Shown in pieces: positions 31,688 to 41,708 of a stretch of 64,000 nt of DNA (positions are counted from its first letter, which is position 1; each line of letters starts with the position of its first letter). The stretch is from the NCBI GenBank assembly GCA_030374805.1, contig JARGSG010000189.1:1364001-1428000 (forward strand), read 5' to 3'. The position numbers were made by a program, and so were the translations under genes. The notes under the pieces are model-generated. The model did no database searches and was not told the DNA's origin. It worked only from the letters and a program-made list of their open reading frames with translations. The DNA comes from Gracilaria gracilis (lineage: Eukaryota; Rhodophyta; Florideophyceae; Gracilariales; Gracilariaceae).

Positions 31688-32752
31688 TTATTCCAACTCG
31701 GCATTCGGATCCTGAGTCTCAGTTTCCCTAAACGTGAAGTTAAAGAATTCCAATGGACAACTCTCCCTATTCTGGTACACCCTCTTAGCCCCAAAGCGGC
31801 TTCCAACCCCTCCCAGCCTCTTCTCCTCCTGCTCCTCCAATATACGCTCCTCCGTCCTCGCAGCCGCCGCCGCACTCCCGAAACCCACCAACGGCGCACC
31901 AACCGGCAGCTGCGGCGGCACAAAAACCTTCCCATCCTCGTCCACCATCACCCCATCCTTCCTCTTCTTCTTCAGTCGACTCCCCACACCTTCTCCTTCC
32001 TCCTCTTCTCCCCCCCTCTCCCTCACACTCCCCCGCCCACCCCCGAGAACCAGGCGTCACCAGCAACCCTTTACCTGCTCCCTCTCCCACCCCTACTCCC
32101 CCTCCTCTCACCATTTCCTTCAACTCCATCAGAAATTTGCACGCCTTCTCCACCTGTCCCACTTGCTCCTCCAACACTTCAACCCTACCCTTCAGCCCCA
32201 TGTTCTCCTTTCGCAGCCTCCCCAACTCCCTCCCCAAGCACTAAAACATCCCATTCACATGTCCCACAGCCCCCACCCCAGTCAACTTCATCCTTTTCCG
32301 AATCGTCGAAATCAAATCCATCGGCACGCCAACCTCCGACACACTCAGCATCACCCCTCCCATGTCTGCCACCATCTCCGACAGCATGTCGTCGAACTGC
32401 TCCTGCAAACCCCCCCAAGCTTCCTCACCCGTTCCTTCATCTCTCCCATAAACTTTCTCTCCGGTCCTCCTCCTCCATCCCCCTCCCTATCACCTCCACC
32501 GCCTCCTCCATCCCCATTCCAAACCTTCTGACTCACACAAACCCCCTCAGTACCCCCTCCCACCTTCCGCGGCGGCGTCTCTGACCCTTCCGTCCTATGC
32601 GGCAGAGCCATTAGCTCCTCGTCACCAACGTATCCATTCGACATCCCGAGAAAAGACGGCGTCCGGCGATAAACGACTTGAACCGGCCTGAGCGGCTTAC
32701 AACAACTCTCGTCCCTGCCACCCCTGACCACAGCCGTTATACTCGTGGCCAA
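31688..32752 (-). pseudogene. Coiled-coil protein of the TACGTCGGTGTT element (copy 3)
   Basis: Minus-strand frames starting MATSITAVVRGGRDESCC at 32752, continuing in a second frame with LLSEMVADMGGVMLSVSEVG-like sequence and LGRLRKENMGLKGRVEVLEE, and ending DPNAELE at 31688. The middle is a strong coiled coil with heptad hydrophobics (VEVLEEQVGQVEKACKFLM). It is followed by a low-complexity Gly/Glu region and a conserved tail (APLVGFGSAAAAARTEERIL, FNFTFRETETQDPN). The same protein is encoded at about 58256-59148. No enzyme motif; a multimerising DNA- or RNA-binding role would be a guess. The very C/T-rich plus strand gives long proline-rich shadow frames. Confidence 0.65.
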
Positions 32753-33160
32753 ACACCCCTCTACCCCGCAGGCCTATTTGTATAACAATTTTCTATACCT
32801 CAAATCCCCGCCATTCCCCAAAAACTCCATTTCTCCCAGATATTTCCATATTTTCGTTTTTTCCTTTCAGTACCATCCCACAAAACCAATCCACAGCGCC
32901 CGTTCCTTAACTCCTTACCATTACATCTTCCCCTTTATACTTCATTTTGACACATCTCTTTTCATAAACACATTCATCAGTCCTAATCCCTTCATACCCA
33001 CCTACCTCATTCTTTCAACTACTTAGTCATAAAAACTATCTTTTCCTCTGAAACCACTTTATCGATGTATACATCGGCAACGCCGTTCTCTACTTAAGCA
33101 TCTCTCCCTTCCTCGTCTGTAGCACAATATCTCCTCACAGCATCCAACAAATTCGACATA
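32753..33160. other. Stretch without recognised gene
   Basis: About 400 bp, C- and T-rich on the plus strand. It may contain divergent promoters for the coiled-coil gene (left) and the reductase-like gene (right). No motif can be assigned. Confidence 0.4.
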
Positions 33161-33930
33161 ATGACCTCGCCTTCCTCTTCTCTCCGCTCTTCCCACACCC
33201 CCGCTGTTGTTTTATGCAAGGGCCGCATTGGCTTTATGCTTACAACCACGGTACCCCTCAAGATACCATTCTTTCACTCCAAGATTTCATAGCCGCAGAC
33301 AGCATTCCGCAAGATCCCATTTTCTTCTGCGGCAGGAGCAACTTGTTGGAAACAGTAATTCACCCCTGCCCTCCATCTCGCAGACAAGACTTGGTCCTCA
33401 TTCAGAACGGCCACAATCTTCCCATTCTTTCAAAACATGGTCTTCATCACATCACACGAGCAGTTCTTTACATCGCCGTACCCACTCTCGCTGCACCTCC
33501 ACAGGATGGCGTCACCCTTCTTACTCCCAACGGCCTCACAACTGTCACCGGAAAATAGGCTTTTGCACTAGCACAACGCTTCTTTAACGCAGGTCTCACT
33601 TGCAATATCGTTGACGAAGAGCCTTTTCTAAATCCTACTACGAAAAGCTCGTCTGGATCTCTTCATTCAACCTAGTTGGTTCCTCTCACGGCTTCATTAC
33701 CGTGCATGACGTGGCCACCCGCTACAAGACAATAGTCTCAACGATAATGAAGGAACTACTCGGCATAGTCTCCTCCAACACAGCTATCTCCTACAATATG
33801 CCCTCCACAGTACAATCCCTCCTCGCCTAGGGCAACACTCTTACCTTCTTTCACGCCTCCTTCTCCCAGGCAAAACTTTCCGTCATTGACGTCTTAATAT
33901 ATTGTCAGCATGTCAGGCTTTTTTTTTAAA
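33161..33930 (+). pseudogene. Ketopantoate reductase-like protein (ApbA/PanE family), broken
   Basis: The ATG at 33161 starts a short frame; the main frame then is 33214-33558 and the tail is in a further frame. Seen: QDLVLIQNGHNLPIL (the Q-N-G turn after the nucleotide-binding half), ITRAVLYIAVPTLAAPPQDG, LTTVTGK, FALAQRFFNAGLTCNIVDEE, and YYEKLVWISSFNLVGSSHGF (the W/K-L-x-x-N-type helix of the C-terminal domain). In this family the enzyme reduces 2-dehydropantoate with NADPH in pantothenate synthesis; plant and algal relatives of this subtype have less certain roles. The Rossmann N-terminus (GxGxxG) is missing or unrecognisable, and at least two breaks (a TAG at 33556-33558 and a frame change near 33640) make it a pseudogene. 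Host-type sequence. Confidence 0.6.
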
Positions 33931-34559
33931 TGTTCAAGGCACTTTCAACGAATCAATTCTCTCAAAAACAATAAAGTCATTTTATCTTCATTAGATTTTG
34001 ATGCAATGAAAACTTAATGAATTTGGACTTGTTCCAATGAACTACAGAGTACGAACCAGTGAAAATCTCACGAATAATTATTGGAATTGGATTACACGAG
34101 TTTTCGCTGGGTCTCTGAGTACGAATTCAGAAATGCTTACTTCTACCTTTCCTCCGAGGATACCAAGAGAGCGGGCTTGCCTGACCCTGCCCCTTTTCAC
34201 ACCAACTATGTCAATGTCCTTAGATAAGACATTCTCTTTTAGTAACAGTACTACTTTGGTCTCATTTTGTAAAAAAGATATCTTCGCACAATACTCTCTC
34301 TCCTTATCCCGCGCTTTGTAACTCATTTTCTTTCATCAACCATCCTTTTATGCTCACATTATATCAAAACATTCGTTCATTTCTCATTACTAGGCAAGTC
34401 ACCTCACTCTCACACACATAACACTACACGCCCTACATGTTTTATCTAGTCCTCCCCATAATCCATTATCATCGGTCCCTCCTCGTAGTCCCCATTCGTG
34501 TTATCAGCCTTGTGGCCTTGTACCTCGTCATCTTCCTCTTCGTAATCCTTCTCTCCAAC
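33931..34559. other. Stretch without recognised gene
   Basis: About 630 bp between two convergent pseudogenes, AT-rich, with a T9 run near 33920. Short opposing frames at 34037-34326 are mutual shadows. It should hold both 3' ends; no terminator signal can be named. Confidence 0.4.
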
Positions 34560-37500
34560 TTACTCTTCCTCCATTTCAAAGTTGCGCACAGAACTTTCCT
34601 CCTCGTCCAGCTGGTCGTTCGGGTCTTCCCCGAGTCCAAATTCCTCATCTAAGAATTTGGGCCGAAAAGCAGGCTGCCTGTGCACCGCATCAGGGAGCTT
34701 GTATCCCTCGGGCACAACGTACATGTGATACCGTAGACAATTCTCTTTCACCAGCGCATCCATTTACCCAGCCCCAGCATGAAACACATCTCCCCTTCCA
34801 ATAAACATGGAGTACGGTGGAACCCTGAACTTCTTCACAACCATCGTACAAGACAGCCTCTTCAAACTCTTGTCATCCGTCACTTACATATTTTGTGACA
34901 TCTGACGTACCCATATCATAAAAGAGCTCCCCCTGGAGGCCATCATGAAAAATCCTGGAATATCCCCATTGTTCTTCTCCACATTCGCCAACCCTCGGAA
35001 ATCGGTGTGCAACACCTGCCTCGGGCATCCCTCCCCCGTACACAACAAACGTCCTCCTGTTTCCGGCGCATACATCCTCTTCTTCGCCCTACTGTTGTTA
35101 CACAGACGAAGAGCGGCTGCTATCTGCCCAAACCCAGCATCCAACAACGCCCTCTTTCTCACCATCATCACATTCTTCTCATCCGATTCCCTGTAATCCA
35201 TAATCCCCTTCTTTGTGGTAATGTATCGCCCAATGCCCTGCATCCTATTCCCCGCGTCCTTCCCATCTCCCGCATTGATGATAAGGTTCCATCTCTTGTG
35301 GTGCTCTTCGAACTTGGGGTCCGGCTGTTCCAAGAAATCCTTGTGAAAGAACTCCATCATACTCTCTGTCACATCTTCATCCAATACCACCCCCCTCTTC
35401 TTCGCCTCATCTGACATGCCTTCGTCACTTCCAAATTCCTCCAGCACACAGAATCCTCTCTCCATCAACTCCATTCCCTTCGCGGCAAAATACTCTCGCG
35501 CGAGGTCATCCCTCTCCATCGCCGCCATCCAAAGAGCCTCTTCCTCCCCTTTCGGCCTTCCCTTCAACGGCAGCTTCACCCCAAGAACTGGTTACTTTGT
35601 AGTCCTCAGTTCCTTGTGCACATTCTGGGCTGCATGCCAGTACACCGCGTGATGCACCGCCCTCAAATCCTCTACCGTTAAACACCCCGCCCTATGCTGC
35701 TTTTGTAGGTGAGCATATCCATCCACGGGTGCTGGTGTTTCACAGCATTCTTCCCTTCCGGCCACTCACTCGGCAGTGCACTCACCATATTCGTCCACGA
35801 CATATCTGATCCCCCGGTGTACTCCCCAGCTGTCTTCATCTCTTTCGGGAGAAAATCCGGATTGTTATCCTCAAAGCTACGCATTCCTCCTTCATTTTGC
35901 CGCCCCCGGTTCATCCCCAACAAATCTACTATCCTTCTCACTACTATCACTCTCCTCCTCGCCCTCACTGGACGACATCACATTGATTTTCTGCTTCTTA
36001 AAGAACTTCTTCAATGCAGTCCTCGTCATTTTCCTGAACAGGTTAACAACCTCCAAAGGTATGTCTACAGAAGATGTGTTCACCGTACCCTTCCTTCTTC
36101 GCTCCGGGGCAGGTTGCACATCATCTTCATCTTCGTCGTCAGTAAGCATCACAGAAGTTCTCTTCCTCGTTTTCCTCTTCTTCCCCACAACCCGTCCAAC
36201 CTCCTCTTCTCTCAAGCAACCCAGAACCACCTTACGTCTTGTGCTACGTCTTAACACCGGTGGTTCCAGTTCAGGGCTTTCCACCACCATAGGATCGTTC
36301 TCCACTTCAGCAGAGGGAGCCCTGGTTGTCCCCTCGGGTTCCACAACCTCTTCAATAACCTCCTCTGCAACCTCTTCAATAACCTCTTCTACAACCTCTT
36401 CCTCCTCTGAACTTCGCAGCGGTACTTTAGAGTGTTGTTCCAGCTTGTTACCTGCAGTCTTCACCCTCCTAGACACCATCCTGTGCCACAAACGCTTTGC
36501 TCCCGCGAAGTCCATTTTGGCTGTTTGCTTCCCGAGATATTCCAAGACAGATACCTTTTTTCTTCCAATCTTGAGAACCGTCTGCATCACTTCCTCAACT
36601 GTCATCTTCCCCCTCTTGGCAGTCATGGCGCAAAGCTTAAACATACCAATTGCACACTGGAAGAAGTGCTTCCTCATATCCTCAAAACGGCCCGTCCTCC
36701 CTGCAGAGAACATTCTCAGTCGCACATTCCATTGCAAGCAACGGACGACGAAACTGAATTTCCCATTTGCGAGTCCCATAAGGAGGTCACTGGACACATG
36801 TGTGAGCGTCAGTGGTGGCCCCTCCTCACACATCTTCTCAAAGAATCGGAGAAGCCCCTCGCTTTGGACAAACTTCAGAGCCAGTGCCGCATAGCGATTC
36901 AAGTGACGCATACTATAGTCCCTGATAACCTCACTTCTTTTAAACGCGCCCGCTATCTGTTTCGGCGTCACCTTTCTCACATCCACTCCTGCTTCGTCAA
37001 TGATGTTTTCAACGAAGGACACCGTGCTGTGAAGCTTGTCTGCGAAAGACATCTTCAGAACATTGAAGCTCATCTCGTTCAGGAGATTGCCAAGTCCTAG
37101 CACTTCATTTATGACCATCGGATTACCATCCTTCCTCCTCCATAACACAACATCCAGAGACTTCACTATATCCTCCCACTTCCCTCCTTCCTCACGTAGG
37201 TCCTGTAACACAAGAAAGCGGTCATACCCGTCTATAAGTGTTACAGGCAGCACAAGTCTCCCGTCAACGATGTCACTCGCATCCAATTCGCCTACAAGTG
37301 TAACGGCAATGAAACCGGCGGAGGAAAGCCAATCAAACTTGCGGCACTTCATCTTCGTGGCCTCCTTGTGCGCCAGGTTCACACTGCGAGCCGTCTTCTT
37401 CGGGATTTTAATCATCTCGATATCCGTCGTCAACCGGTGCTGAACATAGTCGGCGAGAGATATCTTCGGTAGCGGCAGCGTGATGTCCACTTCATCCGAC

Positions 37501-37835
37501 GGAACTCTATCTCCTTCATCGAACAAATCCTTCTCAGGTCCACCCAGGGAAGCCTTACTAGTCCCAATGACCTCCACAACATCGTCGTCGGAGTCATCCA
37601 CGATGTTAACCCTCTCAATTGCTCCCACCGGTTTCTTAATCCCTTTAGAACCTCCTCGTTCTTCTCCTCTCGTTGGTGGAGACTGGAGTTTGGCGGTTTT
37701 AGAGGAATGCTCAGCCGATTCTTTGACCTCCTCAACATCTTCACTCTCAGGCTGAGAGGTGGACGACTTCCCGGGCCCAGGGTGCGGAGTGGGGTGCGAG
37801 GTGGGACTCTGCGGAATCTCAATTGAGGCCATCAT
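34560..37835 (-). pseudogene. 2-oxoglutarate/Fe(II) oxygenase-like protein with long charged N-terminus
   Basis: Minus strand. A 647-codon frame (37835-35892, MMASIEIPQS) is followed by frames 35678-35968, 34884-35579 and 34560-34763. The N-terminal part has an acidic start, a globular region (SFADKLHSTVSFVENIIDEA, FEDMRKHFFQCAIGMFKLC), a Glu/Val-repeat stretch (EEEEVVEEVIEEVAEE), basic patches (VVGKKRKTRKRTS) and an acidic Ser stretch, a chromatin-protein-like makeup. The C-terminal part has CPRQVLHTDFRGLA (H-x-D), PGFFMMASRGSSFMIWV, then IGRGDVFHAGAG (distal His) and LRYHMYVVP (Arg): the HxD...H...R set of Fe(II)/2-oxoglutarate oxygenases. Substrate unknown. At least three breaks lie in the oxygenase half, while the 647-codon part is intact. 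It could be a host gene or element cargo. Confidence 0.55.
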
Positions 37836-37849
37836 CGACGTATCGGTAG

Positions 37850-38346
37850 TACCGATAAGGTGTGGGGTCTGCCTGGTAGAGGGAGCACGCGAAGTCTCAA
37901 CCTAAAGGAGAAAAACACACAACCAATATGGTAGTAGGGCACCTGAAATTCGCAGGGGCAAACGGCTTGGCAACTAGTCTAGACTGTGTAGGTGTACGGT
38001 AATAGACGTCGACGCGCGGTAAAACCTGAATAGTAATAGAGTAGCAAGTGACCAAGATGGTATAGTCACCGCCCTAATGGTGCCTGACTTTACAATACCC
38101 GAGGGCGAAGGCGAGGTGCACCACAATATATACAAGGTGCAGCGACGCCGATCTCCCATGCGGAAATGACGTCATCGGCTGCGCCCATGACCCACTGCCA
38201 TGGGCCAGCAATGTTAAGCTAAATTAAATAAGAAATTAGGAGTTAGAAATTAGAAAATAGATAATACCAATTGGGCGAAGTGTAGCCAGCAATGCGCACA
38301 AGTAGGCCCACGTGGCACCAACCCATTGACGTCTCATTGCATTACA
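37850..38346 (-). repeat. 3' LTR
   Basis: About 497 bp. Its U3 start (TGTAATGCAATGAGACG, read on the minus strand) adjoins the polypurine tract. Its outer end diverges from the other LTR after the TACCGATAAGG segment, so the last dozen bases may have been lost or replaced. It ends about 15 bp before the start codon of the oxygenase-like gene. Confidence 0.85.
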
Positions 38347-41300
38347 GACCCCCTTCCTACCCTGAGCCACGCGCTCGTGGCTCCTAGATCCTCTCAACAA
38401 GTTGGTTGTATTGTCGGACCAATTTGGTCACCGTCGCAGCCCTCGTGCCATCTCGTGCCATGCGTCGCGCTCGCTCTGCGATACGGAGCGGGCATGTTCA
38501 CCATCTGGGTCACCGCCGACAGTGGCTTCCTCTTTCCCGTTCGTGGTTCTGCGCAGGACGCGCGCCCGTTGTGTACCTGCCAGGTTCGATCACCAGCACG
38601 CGGTGGCGTACACCTTTACGGACTCAAGGCTTCAATCGCCTCTCCTGCGTCTGTACACCAATTTAGGTACACGGCGCAATTCGCGCTCCTTTGGAGGCTG
38701 TACCGTGTAAAATTTTGGCGCCCCCTTGGTTGCGGCCGGTCTCGCCGTTCTTCTGAGGTTCCGTTTCCGTTCTTCGAGGTTGTTTCACCATTTCCTTTCC
38801 TGGTTACCTTCGTACCTCTTGCGGTCTGTTCGCGCTGGCTTTCGCCGCCCTGTCGTTTTGCCCGAACGACAAGGTTAATCCCGTTTATGATGACCTCCTT
38901 CCCTTATTTTACCCACGCGGGTAGCCCTGGTACCAGCGTACGGGCTCGCACCCGTAGCGGTACAAGACGCTTGTCGGTTCTCCATATTTGTCAATCGGAC
39001 GAAGTAACCCCAAGGGACGACGCGCCTTCGGCGACCAATGCCGATACTTTATAGGTTGAACCAGCATAGAGCTTCGAACGGGTGGAGGTTTCGAGCATCA
39101 GCTCTGGCGATTCACTTATTGTGAATAAAAAGCCAATTCGGTTCACCCCTGGGGTTGAGTGCCCGGCGTCTCAACCACTCCCTCGCGGTAATCATCACGA
39201 CATGTCGGGCGCCGGTCCGTCGCGCGGTCGTGGAAGCCGCATCACCAAGTCTGGTTCGCGCGGTGCTGCGTTGTACCACACCCGCATCGAAACAGGTTTT
39301 CTGCGCCAGACGGTTCAGTCTTCTTCACATCAACCTCAAGGGATTCACGAAGGGATACAGGACCCGTATGGTCCGGAGCGCGAGATTCCTCGTGGGATTT
39401 TCTATTATGGTTTGGAGGCGTTCAACACGGCCGATTGGAATGTTTCCCAACATAGTACCTTCAGGATCGCTCCGAAAATGGTTTCGCAAAGAACACCATA
39501 CCACCTGTACTGGCCAGTGGCGGCAGGGAACACGTTGCTTCCCAGCGTCTTGCGACGTCTGACTCTGGATACCTACTTGGGTTTGTTTCGTTGGGACTGT
39601 GAGCGTCTTCGCTCTGTTCCGCAGACGCTCCACCGTCGGGATAAGGAATCCTAACCTCGTGCGGGCCGGCTTGAGTGCTACGAAAGTCGCCAGCGGCATA
39701 CACCAATGAGGTATTTCATTTCCTCGCTGTATCCTAGCGACTTGTCGTACGTCCTTATTGATCCGGAGCTCCATTATTACCGACGTGTGCGTGTGAAGAT
39801 TTGTCAATATGAATCCTTCCCGCAGCAGTACCTTGCGGCTTCTCAAATTTGGTGGGATTTGACAGGCCGTAAAATACCTTACATTGGGCTAACCGTCGTA
39901 GATGGGGTGAGGATGCCGCCCCCGAGGCTCGCATCCGCACCCGGTCCGGCTTCAACTGCGTCATGCATGGGTTTTACAATGTGGGGTTTTTCTCTCAACC
40001 TTATAAGGGAAGAGCATCTTTGTATGTGGCTCGACCCGAGTGGTGGAATGCCTATGAGGTTCCGATGTCGCTTAGCGTCCCAACTCTACCAGTATTGGCC
40101 TACTCCGAAAGCTATATCACCCCTAAACACGATCAGTATTACCTCATTTGGTCGCTTGCCCTCGCAGAGTCGGCCCTGTTGGTGACCATGCTGGCTCTCC
40201 AGGCTGCCCGTGACGGTATTGACTGGGCTTGCCGTTCTTGCGAAGCCGAGATTTACCGTGACGGTGTGCAACCTCCTGGTCGAGTGTTCTTCATTCCCGC
40301 GAGGGTCATTCGCAATATCCGACAATTCGGACTCGGAACCATTGTGGCGTGTACGGACCACTCCCTTGAGCAGCTGGAGTCGTTGCTTACCCAAGTGGAA
40401 AATTTCCACGTCGGGAGCGAAGAAAGGGTGCGCAGTTTTCGATCTGGTGTCCTGGAGGGTTGTGTCCCGCGCGGAGCAACGCTACCCCGGGGCGCCTACC
40501 GACCAGAGACCTCCAAGGAGTCCCGAACCATTCCTAACCGTGGTGGAATCGCCAGCGGCTACCCACGTGGTCACTTCAGCGCCTCCTCCCGCTTCGGAAG
40601 GACGCAACACGCCTGCCCATACTGGTGTAACTTTGCTTTTCCCCAGTACCATAAGGGTTGATGGGCCACCGCGGGCTATCCTAGGGGGTGTCATGGCTGC
40701 GGTTACGGCGCCTGTTTTCTCTAAGGTGGACTCCCAGGCCGTTTCAGGCTTAATGGCTCGGGTCCGCCAAGCCTGCGTGCTGAACTTCCAGCGGGCCGGT
40801 CCTACCTCTATGGTCAAAGCACTTACCCTCCTGGAAAGCATCTTGCCTTGTCATGCCTAGTACGTGCGATCCTTCTCCTAAATCGTTGATTTCCGTAACC
40901 AGTTCCAGATCGAGCTCTGCCAGATGGCTACCAATCAGGTGGCGGGCCCAGCAACAGCTGTGGGCCAGATGCCTACAAACCCTCTGGAGGATCTTTTATT
41001 TGGTGCTAGCTTGAAACCCCGCCTTCTAGCCGATCCGCAAGCTCCTCTCCACACCGGTTCGTCGGTACCTTCGTCGGTTGCGCAAACGAGTCTGCCACCT
41101 TCGATGGGTTCTGACATAATGCCAGACGTCAGCATGCCTACTAGTATCCCCGTGGGTCGTGGTAGCGCACCTAGCCAGGCTCCAGGCCAGGCTCATCTCT
41201 TCCAGCCTTGGACGAAAGCCCATCAGAACACCACTCCGGGTCAAGGATCCTCATCTGGGGGCTCCTCGGGGCCTCACTTTGCCATTCTCCCCTCAGGTTG

Positions 41301-41400
41301 ACCCTTTCTTCTTCTTGGGTCTTGCTTCAGCGCCGCTGCTCCCGCATCCATATTGGTGTTAGGTTTCAAGTAAAGTTACACGTTATGCGTTTCCAATTAA
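38347..41400 (+). other. Antisense coding-like region inside the LTR element
   Basis: Between integrase and 3' LTR, the plus strand (opposite to gag-pol) carries several long frames that read like protein: MSGAGPSRGRGSRITKSGSR, DPYGPEREIPRGIFYYGLEA, PYKGRASLYVARPEWWNAYE and a Pro/Ser/Gly-rich tail. I recognise no domain. Extra genes in antisense orientation are known in some plant Gypsy elements, so a former accessory protein is plausible. Fossil; in pieces. Confidence 0.5.
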
Positions 41401-41708
41401 GGTTCCAGTTACCATAGAGGCGCGGTGCATAGCGAGAAAGGAAGCGCGAACAGCTCCCCCCTTCCTTAGCGCTCCTGATCACCAATCAAGGTTACAAGTC
41501 ATTCGGCATGTACTCTCCCTTGCGGTTCTAGTAGCCTACCCTGAAGTAGTGTGGTATGGTTGAGGGCGGCTCGGCGGTATCACCGTCTGCACCCTAGCCA
41601 TACGGACGTACGGTGTACTTCAGACCTTCTGGGGTACGGCGGTACCTACCAGGCGTTCCCCCGAGAAATCATTAGAGATCTGAGACGGTATTCCATCACC
41701 ACTTTGGT

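Noticed and set aside
31589-32584. Long proline/serine-rich plus-strand frames
   Set aside because: They arise from the C-rich complement of the coiled-coil gene on the minus strand, which is conserved in the copy at 58256-59155.
35709-36894. Plus-strand frames of 181 and 372 codons
   Set aside because: Antisense shadows of the 647-codon minus-strand frame with acidic repeats.
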